From NCBI RefSeq assembly GCF_030317115.1, contig NZ_JASZYF010000042.1, forward strand, positions 1-36,876: a stretch of 36,876 nucleotides of DNA. Reading direction: 5' to 3'. Under the pieces are notes generated by a model. That model made no database searches, was not told the DNA's origin, and saw only the letters and a list, made by a program, of their open reading frames with translations. Below, piece by piece: positions 18,367 to 27,173 of this stretch. A program made the position numbers and the translations under genes. The stretch comes from Variovorax gracilis (lineage in GTDB: Bacteria > Pseudomonadota > Gammaproteobacteria > Burkholderiales > Burkholderiaceae_C). Position 1 is the first letter of the stretch; each line of letters opens with the position of its first letter.

Positions 18367-19100
18367 TCAGCGAAGAAGCCGCGCTGATGCTCGTCATCAG
18401 CGCGCTCTACCTCTATGACTCCATGCTCCTGCTCGCCACGAACGAGGCCGTTCTCGTTCGGGTGGGTGGCGGACGATGGTTCGCCGCCTTTGGCTGGGCT
18501 ACCTATCGGCTCGCGCGCAAGGAGCCGTACTTCCCCAACCCATTGACGCCGTTCCGGCGCCAGTACGTCCTCTCATGGTCGTTCGAATCGACCCCACCTC
18601 CCGGCGTCAATCCGGCGATCGCTCAATTGGACGAAAACAGCTGCCTAGACACGATCGGCCATTACTTCGTGATCCCGATGGGTATTGCGCTCTTCGTCTT
18701 CCTGCCACTTGGCCTCTTCACGAGGCTCGGCACGCCCGCGGTCCTAGCGGCCGTCGTCGTGTTCTACGCGAGCGCCATCGCGGCGATGGTGCGCTTGCAC
18801 CTAGGTCGGCGTCACCTTGTAGTCGCAGGCAATTGGTTCATCCCCCTCGCATTTCAGTGTTTCGTGTGTCCGCCGTTTGCACTTAACCTGGTACGCAAGC
18901 TCTGTGCATTGACGTCGCCGAAGGCGGACTACACCGTTGCCGCGGCGCAATTGCTGCGCGTCCACGAAATCGAAAAGGTCAAGGCGCAATGCCTTTTGCG
19001 CTTGGAAGAACAGATTGATTTCGAGCCGGAGGGGACGCCCAGAATGGAGGCTATTACCTCGGCTCGCTCGCGATTCCAGCCCAGGGAAGATGCATCTTGA
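18363..19100 (+). CDS. Multi-pass membrane protein, unknown function
   Basis: 245 aa. GTG 18363 overlaps the DUF2167 stop (GTGA), and its own stop overlaps the next start (TTGA), so the three genes are translationally coupled. Hydrophobic segments lie near 5-25, 103-122, 126-145 and 155-178. The first third includes RWFAAFGWATYRLARKEPYF and PLTPFRRQYVLSW, and the C-terminal ~60 residues are soluble and helical (VHEIEKVKAQCLLRLEEQ). No known family. Always-together layout with DUF2167 suggests a shared envelope complex. Confidence 0.8.
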   Translation: MISEEAALMLVISALYLYDSMLLLATNEAVLVRVGGGRWFAAFGWATYRLARKEPYFPNPLTPFRRQYVLSWSFESTPPPGVNPAIAQLDENSCLDTIGHYFVIPMGIALFVFLPLGLFTRLGTPAVLAAVVVFYASAIAAMVRLHLGRRHLVVAGNWFIPLAFQCFVCPPFALNLVRKLCALTSPKADYTVAAAQLLRVHEIEKVKAQCLLRLEEQIDFEPEGTPRMEAITSARSRFQPREDAS

Positions 19101-19468
19101 GCGGCACGGAGATTGGCGCAGTCCTGGTCGGACTGCTAGTGGGTTACTGGATCATCGATGCCCTGATCTCAAAAATGCGGGCCGGGCGAGAGGGATCCAA
19201 TGCTAGTTCGCCAACTCACGCTGATGAACCGCCTGCCCTCCCACAATTCGTCGTATTGAAAGAGGGCGCCTTGCGCCCTTGGCATGAAGTTCTAAGCGTC
19301 GACAAGACCGCATCGAGCGAGGAGATTCGAGCTGCATACGTCGCACTGATCGAACAATATCACCCGGGCAAGGTGGCCTCGATGGGGCAGGAGATCAAGC
19401 TGGTGGCCGAACGCAAGACGAACGAGATTACAGCTGCCTACCGGGCAGGTATGAGAGCAAGGCTATAG
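19097..19468 (+). CDS. Membrane-anchored J-like domain protein with HPG in place of HPD
   Basis: 123 aa. TTG 19097 overlaps the previous stop (TTGA). One transmembrane helix (about 6-24, GAVLVGLLVGYWIIDALI) is followed by a flexible linker and a C-terminal J-like domain (about 60-118): RPWHEVLSVDKTASSEEIRA, then AYVALIEQYHPG, then a helix with ITAAYRA. J domains need an HPD tripeptide to stimulate Hsp70 ATPase; here residues 89-91 are HPG. Seen directly: the loss of Asp. Inference: it may bind DnaK without activating it, or serve as a scaffold in the membrane complex of this operon. Confidence 0.85.
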   Translation: MSGTEIGAVLVGLLVGYWIIDALISKMRAGREGSNASSPTHADEPPALPQFVVLKEGALRPWHEVLSVDKTASSEEIRAAYVALIEQYHPGKVASMGQEIKLVAERKTNEITAAYRAGMRARL

Positions 19469-19996
19469 TGAAAACCAGAAACGGAACGCCCAGTGTCACG
19501 TTAGCCACTTAGGCCTCCTTGCAGGTCTGCCGTTGCAGGGCGATCCATCGAACTCGCCGACCAATTGAACACCTGATTGAATCAATATTTTCGTGTGGTA
19601 CCCCATCACGACGCAGCGCTCCGAAGATGGCGTTTTGGTAGTGGGCACGAGTGCCTGGGGTAACGTGGTGCCCGACCACTGAAAGCGCTCAGTCAAGGTG
19701 CGGCTGGAAATGCGCTCGCCAGTCGCTCCGTCCCCGTAGCTCGGATTCGCTTTCAGCAACAGCGCGGTGGCCGAAGTTTGATCCCCCCGAATGCAATCGG
19801 CCCCAAATCTTCGCGGACCAGGAGGTTTGAATGCTCCTGAAGTTGGGGAAGACAACTCAACGGGGCGGGACCTGCCTCGATTGCCCTGCGAGGCTTTGAT
19901 TAATCCATTCTGAATGACTGAAGGAGGTATGGTCTAACCGGACTAGTATCCCTCGCGGTTGCGGCTACCCTCGAGATCCGAAAAGGACTCCAGTAC
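19469..19996. other. Spacer upstream of SMC operon
   Basis: 528 bases. The minus strand is open at 19496-19855 (TTG start, 119 aa, with RISSRTLTERFQWSGTTLPQ), but I recognise no family and see no ribosome-binding site; it may be a gene relic. A perfect Shine-Dalgarno AAGGAGGT (19921-19928) directly abuts ATG GTC TAA, a two-codon frame. The SMC gene's own site is AAGGA at 19983-19987. No clear promoter found. Confidence 0.4.
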
Positions 19997-22900
19997 ATGC
20001 CCCATCGCCTTCGCAAAGTTTTCGCCATCAATATCCGGAACGCGAGCACGAACGCTGCGTCGCGACAGATCGCGCTGCTCGATCTGCGCGCACACACCAT
20101 GGCGATCGGCGAAAACGGCGTCGGAAAGTCCAGCTACATGCGGCTGATCCCGTTGTTTTATGGCGCCACCCCCGAGCGGATCCTGCGCGGCACCCAGAAA
20201 CACCACCTGATCGGTTACACGCTCCCAGGCTCCAGCAGCGCGGTTGCCTTCGAATACGAGCGAGAGAGCGAGAACGACCTGCGCCTGGCCGTCATGTTCG
20301 CCAAGGCCGGCGTGGAGCGCCCGGAGTTCATGATCATCGAGGGCGGGTACAAGGAAACCTACTTCGTCGACGAGAACGGCGACTTCGTGGATCGGGACCG
20401 CTTCAAGGATCGGGTCGAAAGCATGGGTATCGAGGTGTCGCCTCGTTTCGAGCTGCACGAGTACCGCAGCGTCATCCTCTACGAGCACCGCCACACCAAG
20501 GAGGCTCGCAGTCTGCGGCCGTGGGCCGCACGACATTCTCTGGGGCCGGCGAGCCTCTACGGCCTGGACCTGATCGCTGTGGCGATGACCTCCGAGAAGA
20601 TGTCGTTCCGCGACCTGCAGAGCCTGGTGCTCGAACGCCTGAACGATTCGGCTTTCGAGGGTGCGCGCAACTCGAACGCCCGGCAACTGCGAAAGGACCG
20701 CAAGGACGTCGACAGTTGGCTTGCGAACGTCAAGCATGCCCAGGATGTTCTCAGCGACACCGCGCGCGAGAAGATGATCGAGGACCAGGCCGCCAAGGTC
20801 GGTGAGATCGCCCTGGACTTGGGGTCGCTGCGCGCTGCCTGCGAACTGAGTATCGACCGGCGCGCCGGCGAGCTCGATGCCCTGGAGCTCGACCTGGGCA
20901 AGATCACCGTGGCGATCCACGATCTGGAGCGGACCGCGGCGGAAGGCGCGGAGACGCACGCCAAGGCCGTCAGCGACGCCAAGATTCAGCTCAACGCGGC
21001 GAAAGTCGCCGTGGAGGAGATCGCCGGCCAAGAGCGGCACTTCGACACCATCGGAATCAAGACGCTGGTGAAGGAAGACGCCCTCCGGAGCCAGTACGCC
21101 CACGATAGGCATGTGGCCACCACCGAGTTGGCCAGCCTGACCGAGCGCGTGAACGACGCGCAGCAGGCGCTTCAGGGCACGCTGGGCAAGCTCGAAAAGG
21201 ACCTACAGGCGCGCAAGGCGCAGATCCAGGAGCAGCGGGAGGAGGCCATCAAGGAATGCGAGACCAAGGGCGCGGCAGTCGAGCAGGAACGCGCGGCGGT
21301 GCTCGAGGAGCTTGACGCGACGCCCGCGGCGCCTCGTTTGCTGGAGTTGGAGCACCTGATTGCCGGGCACCGCAATGACATCGGGGCTCAGGAAATCCTG
21401 TCCAAGGTCGCCGAGGCGCCCAAGGAGGCCTTGCAGCACCAGGCCGAGGCCGATTCGGCTCTGGCGCAGGCCAACACCATCCTTGCGGAACGAACACAGC
21501 ATGTGGAGCGCACCGGACACCTGGTGAAGTCAGGCGAAGCCCAGCAGGCTCATTCGCTGCAAGCCCTGGGTCAGGCGGAGGGCCAGTTCGCCGAAGCCAA
21601 CTCCCGTCACGAGCTCCTGCAGGCGCAACTGAACCCGCCGCCCGGCAGCGTGCTTGCCTTGCTGCGCGCGCAGCCGGCGGAGCAGTGGGGCAGTGCTGCC
21701 AAGGTGCTCGATCCGGAGCGCTTGCTGCGCACCGACCTGGCGCCCCGATTCGAAGACGATGTCTTCGGGGCCGCAGGGCAGGGTGCGGACGACGAGAGCG
21801 AAGACGTGAAGGTCGGTCGCCTGAGCCTGAACGTGGCGCCGGTCGAGCTGCCCCAATGGGCAACGCACGACGGCGCGCGTGCCCAAATCGCCGAGTCGGC
21901 CAAGCACCTCGAGCGCGTTCGCGGCGAGCACACCGCGGCGCTGGCCGCCGCCAAGAAAGCCCAGGCGGAACTGGACATGGCCCGCAAGAACCTGCAAACC
22001 GGTGAGCACGAGCTCAATCGGGCCAAGACGAACCAGGTCGAGGCGACCGAAACGGCGGTGCGCGCCAGGAAGCACGTCGCGCTAGAGACCGAGCGGGTGC
22101 GCAAGGGTCACGCCGAAGAGGCCGGCAAGCTGCGCAGCGCGGTGGTAGCCCTCGCGGCCGAACAGCAGACCTTGCTGCGGAACGAGCAATCTCGCCGGAC
22201 TTCCGTCATTCGGCAGTTCGACGAGCGTTTCGGCAAGTTCCGCAGCCAGCGTGACTCGACGCTTGGACGCCTCACCCAGGAAGCCGCCTCGGCCGACACC
22301 GCGGCCAACGAGCAGCGCACGCGAGCCCAGGAGGCACATGCCGCGGCGCTGAAGGGGCAGGGGGTTGATCCGGCGAAGGTGACGGCCCTGAACAGGCGCA
22401 TCGCCGGCCTGGACGCAAAGCTCCTGGCCATCGCGCAGAACGCCCACAACGTTCAGGCCTGGCGCAAATTCGAGCTCGAGCTGCTCCCGCTCAAACCCGA
22501 GCGCGAGGCGAGGGAGCAAGAAGTTCGCAAGCGCGGCGAAGAGGCGCAGTCCGATCTGAACAAGTTCGAGCGTGACGTGAAGAAGCAACGGGACGAGCTC
22601 AACACGTCCGAGGCGAGGAAGCGCTCGACGCGCAACTCCACCCAGGAGGAACTGGACAACCTGCGGCGGCTGCGCGAACATCAACTCGCGCCGTACCGAC
22701 TCAAGGGGCCACTGCTCTCGGGCGATGACGGCTACTACTCCCTGAGCACCGCGACCAACACCCGCCTGGGCATGCTCGATGGCGCGACTCAGAAACTGGA
22801 GAATGCGACGCGCGACCTGTGCTCCAAGATGCGCGAGCGATCGACCGAGATCTCGCAGTGGCTGGAGGGCCGCCAGGCCGACCAGAACGCGCTCGTGGAA

Positions 22901-23767
22901 CAGCGCGAGCAGCAAGGCGTCGCTGACGCCTATCTGCGCCATGAGCGCGCGGTCGATTGGGGCCGAGCCGTGATCGAGTGGTTCGAGCCGCTCACTCACC
23001 GCCAGTACCACACAGCGCTGCGTCACGAGATGGAGGGCCTGTTCTCCTCCGCGGAGACCTTCGTGAATCACATCGCCAACTTCGAGTCCCGGGTGGCAGA
23101 GCTCAACCGGCAATTCCAGCGCTCCCTGGACCTGGCAACCGGGTTCAAGCGGTTTAACAACCTGCAGATCAAGATCTCTTCGAGCGCGGCATCGAGCCCG
23201 GCGCTCAAGGCACTGCGCGAGATGCGCGACGTCAGCCTGTCGCGCATCAGCTCCCATCGCACCACGATGGCCTCCAATCCCCAGCTGCCCAGTAAGGAGG
23301 AGATCGCGCTGGTGCGCGCCTTCCGCGACCAGCTACCCGACACCGGCGCGTTGCTCGTGAACCTGGACGAGCACGTGCGGCTGGCCTTCGAGCTCACTGA
23401 AATGGGCAAGCCCATCAAGATCGACAACGACCGGTCCATGCAAGGCCTGTCGTCTACGGGCCTCACCGTGCTGATCACGATGATGTTCCTGCTCGGCTTC
23501 CTCGGCATCGTGCGCGGCCAGCGCTCGCCGGTGGGCATGACCTGGGTGCTCGATGAAGTGGGGCGCGTGAGCCCCTCCAACATGCTGCAGTACTTGGATG
23601 CGCTGACGCACCAGAACGTGACGGCCGTGTGCGCGGCACCCAGCATCGACCCGGCGCTCGGCGCGCTGTTCGAAAGCTCCCACCTCTTCGAGGAGGATGG
23701 GACGATCGGCAAGGCGGAAGCCGGTGACGAAGAGATTGACCTGGATACCGAGGAGGCACTGCAATGA
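19997..23767 (+). CDS. SMC/MukB-like ATPase, JetC/MksB-type subunit of a Wadjet-like system
   Basis: 1256 aa, the motor of a condensin-like complex that would extrude loops of DNA and present small circles for cleavage. ATG 19997 has AAGGA 9 bases upstream. The N-terminal ATPase half has Walker A GENGVGKSS (38-46, K44). Residues about 260-1000 are mostly long coiled coil rich in Glu, Lys, Ala and Gln. The C-terminal half has a signature-like GLSSTGLTVLI (about 1150) and Walker B GMTWVLDE (1180-1187, D1186/E1187), so ATP binding and hydrolysis look intact. The tail is acidic. It begins a four-gene operon; its stop overlaps the next start as ATGA. In common Wadjet loci the SMC gene is third, whereas here it is first. 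A lone SbcC-type exonuclease subunit is unlikely given the partners. Confidence 0.88.
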   Translation: MPHRLRKVFAINIRNASTNAASRQIALLDLRAHTMAIGENGVGKSSYMRLIPLFYGATPERILRGTQKHHLIGYTLPGSSSAVAFEYERESENDLRLAVMFAKAGVERPEFMIIEGGYKETYFVDENGDFVDRDRFKDRVESMGIEVSPRFELHEYRSVILYEHRHTKEARSLRPWAARHSLGPASLYGLDLIAVAMTSEKMSFRDLQSLVLERLNDSAFEGARNSNARQLRKDRKDVDSWLANVKHAQDVLSDTAREKMIEDQAAKVGEIALDLGSLRAACELSIDRRAGELDALELDLGKITVAIHDLERTAAEGAETHAKAVSDAKIQLNAAKVAVEEIAGQERHFDTIGIKTLVKEDALRSQYAHDRHVATTELASLTERVNDAQQALQGTLGKLEKDLQARKAQIQEQREEAIKECETKGAAVEQERAAVLEELDATPAAPRLLELEHLIAGHRNDIGAQEILSKVAEAPKEALQHQAEADSALAQANTILAERTQHVERTGHLVKSGEAQQAHSLQALGQAEGQFAEANSRHELLQAQLNPPPGSVLALLRAQPAEQWGSAAKVLDPERLLRTDLAPRFEDDVFGAAGQGADDESEDVKVGRLSLNVAPVELPQWATHDGARAQIAESAKHLERVRGEHTAALAAAKKAQAELDMARKNLQTGEHELNRAKTNQVEATETAVRARKHVALETERVRKGHAEEAGKLRSAVVALAAEQQTLLRNEQSRRTSVIRQFDERFGKFRSQRDSTLGRLTQEAASADTAANEQRTRAQEAHAAALKGQGVDPAKVTALNRRIAGLDAKLLAIAQNAHNVQAWRKFELELLPLKPEREAREQEVRKRGEEAQSDLNKFERDVKKQRDELNTSEARKRSTRNSTQEELDNLRRLREHQLAPYRLKGPLLSGDDGYYSLSTATNTRLGMLDGATQKLENATRDLCSKMRERSTEISQWLEGRQADQNALVEQREQQGVADAYLRHERAVDWGRAVIEWFEPLTHRQYHTALRHEMEGLFSSAETFVNHIANFESRVAELNRQFQRSLDLATGFKRFNNLQIKISSSAASSPALKALREMRDVSLSRISSHRTTMASNPQLPSKEEIALVRAFRDQLPDTGALLVNLDEHVRLAFELTEMGKPIKIDNDRSMQGLSSTGLTVLITMMFLLGFLGIVRGQRSPVGMTWVLDEVGRVSPSNMLQYLDALTHQNVTAVCAAPSIDPALGALFESSHLFEEDGTIGKAEAGDEEIDLDTEEALQ

Positions 23768-24402
23768 GCAAGCTGGCAAGCACGCTGAAGGCCCTGCTGG
23801 CGGGCGAATTCATCTGCCCGGTCGCCCATCCGGCCAGCTACGAACTTCTGAACGAAGAGGAGCATCGGGCCGCGGCTGAGGCCTGGGTCGAGCAGCTGGG
23901 CCTACGCTTGGTGCGCCTGAGCGACGAGGGCGCATTCTTCTTGGCGCCCGAGGTGCCCGACAGCGAGGCCCGGTCGGCCGTGCGGGATAGCCTGCGCAAC
24001 GTGCGGGCGACACTGTCGCCAGTCGTGCCGGTGCTCGAAGCCATCCGTCAGGCCCAAGGCCAGGATTCGCACCTGCAGCCGGGGCTCGCCCTCTGGGAGT
24101 CAGAGCTTGCCGAGCGTGTGCGGCTCACGCCGGCACTGGAGCAGCAGGTGATGGAGTTGGCGCTGCCAGGCATGCGCCTGGATGCGAGCAGCAACGACCG
24201 GGTCTCCCGCATGCTGGACCACCTGGTCAAGGAGCGCTACGCGGTGCCAGTGCCCAACGACAGCCGGGGCTACAAGCTCACCGGCAAGATTGAGTTCCTG
24301 TACGCCGTTCTCGAGGTGATCGCCGAGAACACCGAGTTGATCAGCGATGCCTCCGTCGTGGACCAGGAACAGATGCGCCTGCCCGAGGCAGCGAAGGAAT
24401 GA
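23764..24402 (+). CDS. MukE-like protein (DUF4194 type), JetB-like subunit
   Basis: 212 aa. ATG 23764 overlaps the SMC stop (ATGA). The protein is short and helical with winged-helix character: LKALLAGEFICPVAHPASYE, WVEQLGLRLVRLSDEGAFFL, then DRVSRMLDHLVKERYAVPVP and YKLTGKIEFLYAVLEVI. Size, position and pattern fit the MukE/JetB/DUF4194 subunit, which binds the kleisin and DNA. No catalytic motif is expected. The assignment rests on length, context and general pattern, not on a signature residue. Confidence 0.78.
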   Translation: MSKLASTLKALLAGEFICPVAHPASYELLNEEEHRAAAEAWVEQLGLRLVRLSDEGAFFLAPEVPDSEARSAVRDSLRNVRATLSPVVPVLEAIRQAQGQDSHLQPGLALWESELAERVRLTPALEQQVMELALPGMRLDASSNDRVSRMLDHLVKERYAVPVPNDSRGYKLTGKIEFLYAVLEVIAENTELISDASVVDQEQMRLPEAAKE

Positions 24403-24406
24403 GCCG

Positions 24407-25768
24407 ATGAGTTCTTCCGATCGAAGCTCACCGCTCAAGCCGGTCTTCGCGGCCCTCAGCCGCCACGTCGACGTCGTGGAGGTTGCGCTGCGCGAGCTCG
24501 TGGGAGTGGATGGGGAGGCGGCCGCAGCGGACCCGGCCATTCGCGCCTTGCGCGAGTTCAACGTGCTTCGCCCCGCCGGCGAGCGCGGCTACCGCCTTCA
24601 CAGCCGCCTGCGCGACTTCGCCAACGACGTCCTGCAGATCCACCCGGCATACCAGAGCCTCACGGGCATCGGTCAGTTGGTCGAGCAGATCCCGATGGTC
24701 TGGAGGGAGCTGGACGAACTGCGCGCAGCCGGCGACTTCAAGCAAGCCGAGGAGGCGATGGGGCAGATCGAGCAGGATGCGTTCGACATCTCCGACCTGG
24801 TCGAGCGCAACCTCCGACTGTTGGGGCTGCTGCTGAGCACACGCTTTGGCAACGTGAACTCCCTGGCCGCAAAGAGCAGCCAGAACCGCTACTACCAGCG
24901 CCAGAGCGAGCTCATGGGCAACGACCTCACGCGCTTGAGCCGCGCGGTCGAGAAGGTGGAGGCAGACGCGCGCGAGCGGGGGCTGCAGTCGCTGGCCGCC
25001 ATGCTGCGCAACACGCTGCAGGCGCAGCTGCCGCGCTGGACGCAGACGGTTTCGCAGTACCAGAGCCAGATCCGCCGCGAACTGTTCAGCATGCGCGAGA
25101 TCGAGCGCAAGAACGTGCTGCTCGCGCGCACGGCCATGCTGCTGCGCCAGAACCCCGCTTGGCGCGGGATCGAGGAGCCGCACCTCTCCGAGGAGCTCCC
25201 GCCGTTCCTGTTGTCGAAACCCTTCATTGGCGCGCCCTTGTCGCCGGTGCGCATCCACATGGATCCGCAGGACGACGACCGCAGTATGAAGGACCTGATG
25301 CACGATGAGGTGCGCTCGCTGCCGCCGCCCGTCGTCGCTCCCGGGCCGGTGGAGAAGGCGCCCCGTATCAAGCGCGCGGAGCCCAGGGAGCCGCGAAGCG
25401 CACCAGCCAAGCCGACGATGCAGGTCCTGGCGCGCCTGGCGGCCGCCGCGATAACCCATGCCAAGTCGGAAGGGGCGACGCCGCTATCCGTCATGGACTG
25501 GCGCGCCGACGATGCGAATGCTCGCCAGATGGGCCCCTCCCTGTGGCTTGCGTTCGCCGCGTCGGCGCTGCGCCCCTACAAGTTTCGGGTGGTGTTGGTC
25601 GCAGATCCTGCCTCGCGGGGCGAGCGGTTCAGTCACACCTTCAGCGACGCTCTGGTGGCGCCGACGCCCGACGCGATCACGCTCTTCAAGCGCACCCTGG
25701 GTCGCCACCTGCGTGACGCCACACCTCAGGCACAACCCTCCACGGTGGCGGCAGCGGCAACGCCATGA
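24407..25768 (+). CDS. MukF/kleisin-like protein, JetA-like subunit
   Basis: 453 aa from ATG 24407, four bases after the previous stop; an upstream in-frame GTG at 24347 would overlap the JetB-like gene by more than 50 bases. The N-terminal ~80 residues look like a winged helix (KPVFAALSRHVDVVEVALRE, LREFNVLRPAGERGYRLHSR). The middle is helical (MGQIEQDAFDISDLVERNLR and following), a Pro-rich linker lies at about 310-355, and a C-terminal domain (about 356-435) would contact the SMC head. This layout fits a kleisin bridging the SMC ATPase heads. Its stop overlaps the next start (ATGA). I cannot show DUF3375 membership by eye. Confidence 0.75.
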   Translation: MSSSDRSSPLKPVFAALSRHVDVVEVALRELVGVDGEAAAADPAIRALREFNVLRPAGERGYRLHSRLRDFANDVLQIHPAYQSLTGIGQLVEQIPMVWRELDELRAAGDFKQAEEAMGQIEQDAFDISDLVERNLRLLGLLLSTRFGNVNSLAAKSSQNRYYQRQSELMGNDLTRLSRAVEKVEADARERGLQSLAAMLRNTLQAQLPRWTQTVSQYQSQIRRELFSMREIERKNVLLARTAMLLRQNPAWRGIEEPHLSEELPPFLLSKPFIGAPLSPVRIHMDPQDDDRSMKDLMHDEVRSLPPPVVAPGPVEKAPRIKRAEPREPRSAPAKPTMQVLARLAAAAITHAKSEGATPLSVMDWRADDANARQMGPSLWLAFAASALRPYKFRVVLVADPASRGERFSHTFSDALVAPTPDAITLFKRTLGRHLRDATPQAQPSTVAAAATP

Positions 25769-26583
25769 CCCCTCGCCAGTATTCGTTCCTGCGCGGCCTG
25801 GTGGCCAATCGCTCACTGCGCCTGAGCTCGACGATCGCGAAGGAGATGGCGGACGCCGAGGATGTGGGGCGTGTGCGCGGTCTCGCGGTCTACTACGAGG
25901 AAGCCGACTTCATCAGGGCCGAGACGAAGCTGCGCAACGCCGGCTATTCTGTCAACGCACCGGCGGCAGGCCGGCGACGCTCCGATGCCCACGACGCGGC
26001 GTCCGAGAAGTACTCCGCCGCGCCGGTGTCCGAGGGGCTGGTTGCGGTGGTGGTCATGCGTGTGCCGGGCATTGCGACTCCGAAGGGGAGCTTCCTGGCC
26101 ATGGAGTGGGAGGACGCGCTGGCATTGCCCTATCAGGTCATGGTCGTGTGCGAGAACCTAGAACCCCTGAAGCGCATTCATCTCTACGACTGGCTGCAGC
26201 CCTTCCTCAAGGGGCGCCGCACGCTGGTGCTGTTCCGGGGCGCGCCCACCTGGTTCAGGATCGATTCGGCCAGCCGGCTGGTGGCGGCGGACACGAGGCC
26301 GGTGCTCGGGCTCTTCGACTTCGACCCCCAAGGGCTTCTCATGGCTGCCGGTCTTCCGCGGCGCGAGGCGTTATGCCTGCCTCCTTGGGAGGTCCTGGAG
26401 CCGCTGGTGGTCGAACGCAAGCGCCACGACCTATACGCGGCTCAAGCTGCGGGCTGTCGTGCTGGTTTGGATGCATGCACTGATCAAGATGTTGCTGGGG
26501 CATGGGCGCGGATGCGGCGCCTGACCCGAGGGCTCAATCAGGAAGCATTTCCCGAGGTTCCTCACGACCATCCTCTCAGCTGA
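25765..26583 (+). CDS. Compact TOPRIM protein, JetD/MksG-like nuclease subunit
   Basis: 272 aa. ATG 25765 overlaps the previous stop (ATGA). A TOPRIM-like fold is indicated by VMVVCENLEPLKRI (E130), RTLVLFRGAPTWF, and LGLFDFDPQGLLMA with D185 and D187, matching the E...DxD metal centre of the DUF2220 part of JetD and of topoisomerase VI A/Spo11. In Wadjet systems JetD cuts plasmid DNA. Typical JetD proteins also carry a DUF3322 arm; here only ~120 residues precede the TOPRIM core (AVYYEEADFIRAETKLRNAG), so the protein is much shorter. That could mean a distinct subtype or a different DNA-binding mode. The nuclease role is inferred from motif and operon position. Confidence 0.75.
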   Translation: MTPRQYSFLRGLVANRSLRLSSTIAKEMADAEDVGRVRGLAVYYEEADFIRAETKLRNAGYSVNAPAAGRRRSDAHDAASEKYSAAPVSEGLVAVVVMRVPGIATPKGSFLAMEWEDALALPYQVMVVCENLEPLKRIHLYDWLQPFLKGRRTLVLFRGAPTWFRIDSASRLVAADTRPVLGLFDFDPQGLLMAAGLPRREALCLPPWEVLEPLVVERKRHDLYAAQAAGCRAGLDACTDQDVAGAWARMRRLTRGLNQEAFPEVPHDHPLS

Positions 26584-26615
26584 GCAACAAGCAACGAATC
26601 GTCCGACCGACCGCG

Positions 26616-26897
26616 ATGGAAGCCTGCCCGATATGCCACGAAGCGCACGGCGTCAGTACTCTGCGAGTTTGGAGCTCCAGCGCACTTTTTCCCGTTACGT
26701 CCAGGCGTTGCCATGGCCGCTTGCATCCAGCCCCGACCTCAAGCACTGTAGTTGCGGAACTGGTGGGATTTCCTTTCAGCATGATTGCGGCCTTTGCATC
26801 CCCGTTCGTTTGAGTGGCGGTGGTCCTTGTCCTCGGCTTCCTCGCGGCGCTTCTTGCCATCAGAGGCCTTTGCCCTTCGGTCCCCGCGAGGAACTGA
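26616..26897 (+). pseudogene. Small zinc-ribbon membrane protein, interrupted by TGA
   Basis: From ATG 26616 the frame gives MEACPICHEAHGVSTLRVW with a CPIC pair, a later RRCHGR, then a hydrophobic helix ELVGFPFSMIAAFASPFV. A TGA at 26811-26813 stops it, and the same frame continues with a second hydrophobic helix VAVVLVLGFLAALLAIRGL to a stop at 26895-26897. Small proteins with an N-terminal Cys-x2-Cys ribbon and two helices are common in proteobacteria, so I read this as one gene broken by a stop codon. The third-and-fourth cysteine pair is reduced to one Cys. The 65-aa front part may still be made. Confidence 0.5.
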
Positions 26898-27173
26898 GAG
26901 AAGCCGGCAGCGCCGCTGTCCAGCAAGTCGCAATCGGCTGCGGATTCAACCAGTTGGTGCAGAACTCCGCGCCCGATTTCGACAGTACGAGCGGTTATCC
27001 TTCTCGTTACTCTTCTGCCTTCTGGATGTGAACCGCGCACTACCGAGAGCAGCAAAAGCGCCACGCCGCCGCCTTTTCAGCGCTGATGCGGACGCCTCTC
27101 GCGCGCCCTGTCAACGCACAGCCCCCAACCCTGCGCGGCCGCGCGGCGACAATAAATTAAGCAGGGATACCTC

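Noticed and set aside
19943..21112. Long open frame (389 aa) on the minus strand within the SMC gene
   Set aside because: Antisense shadow of a GC-rich coding gene with clear Walker A on the plus strand; no domain of its own. The same applies to 22082-23257 and 24428-25459.
26576..27064. 162-aa minus-strand frame between SMC operon and HEPN gene
   Set aside because: It is antisense to the zinc-ribbon relic, and its sequence is low in protein-like features.
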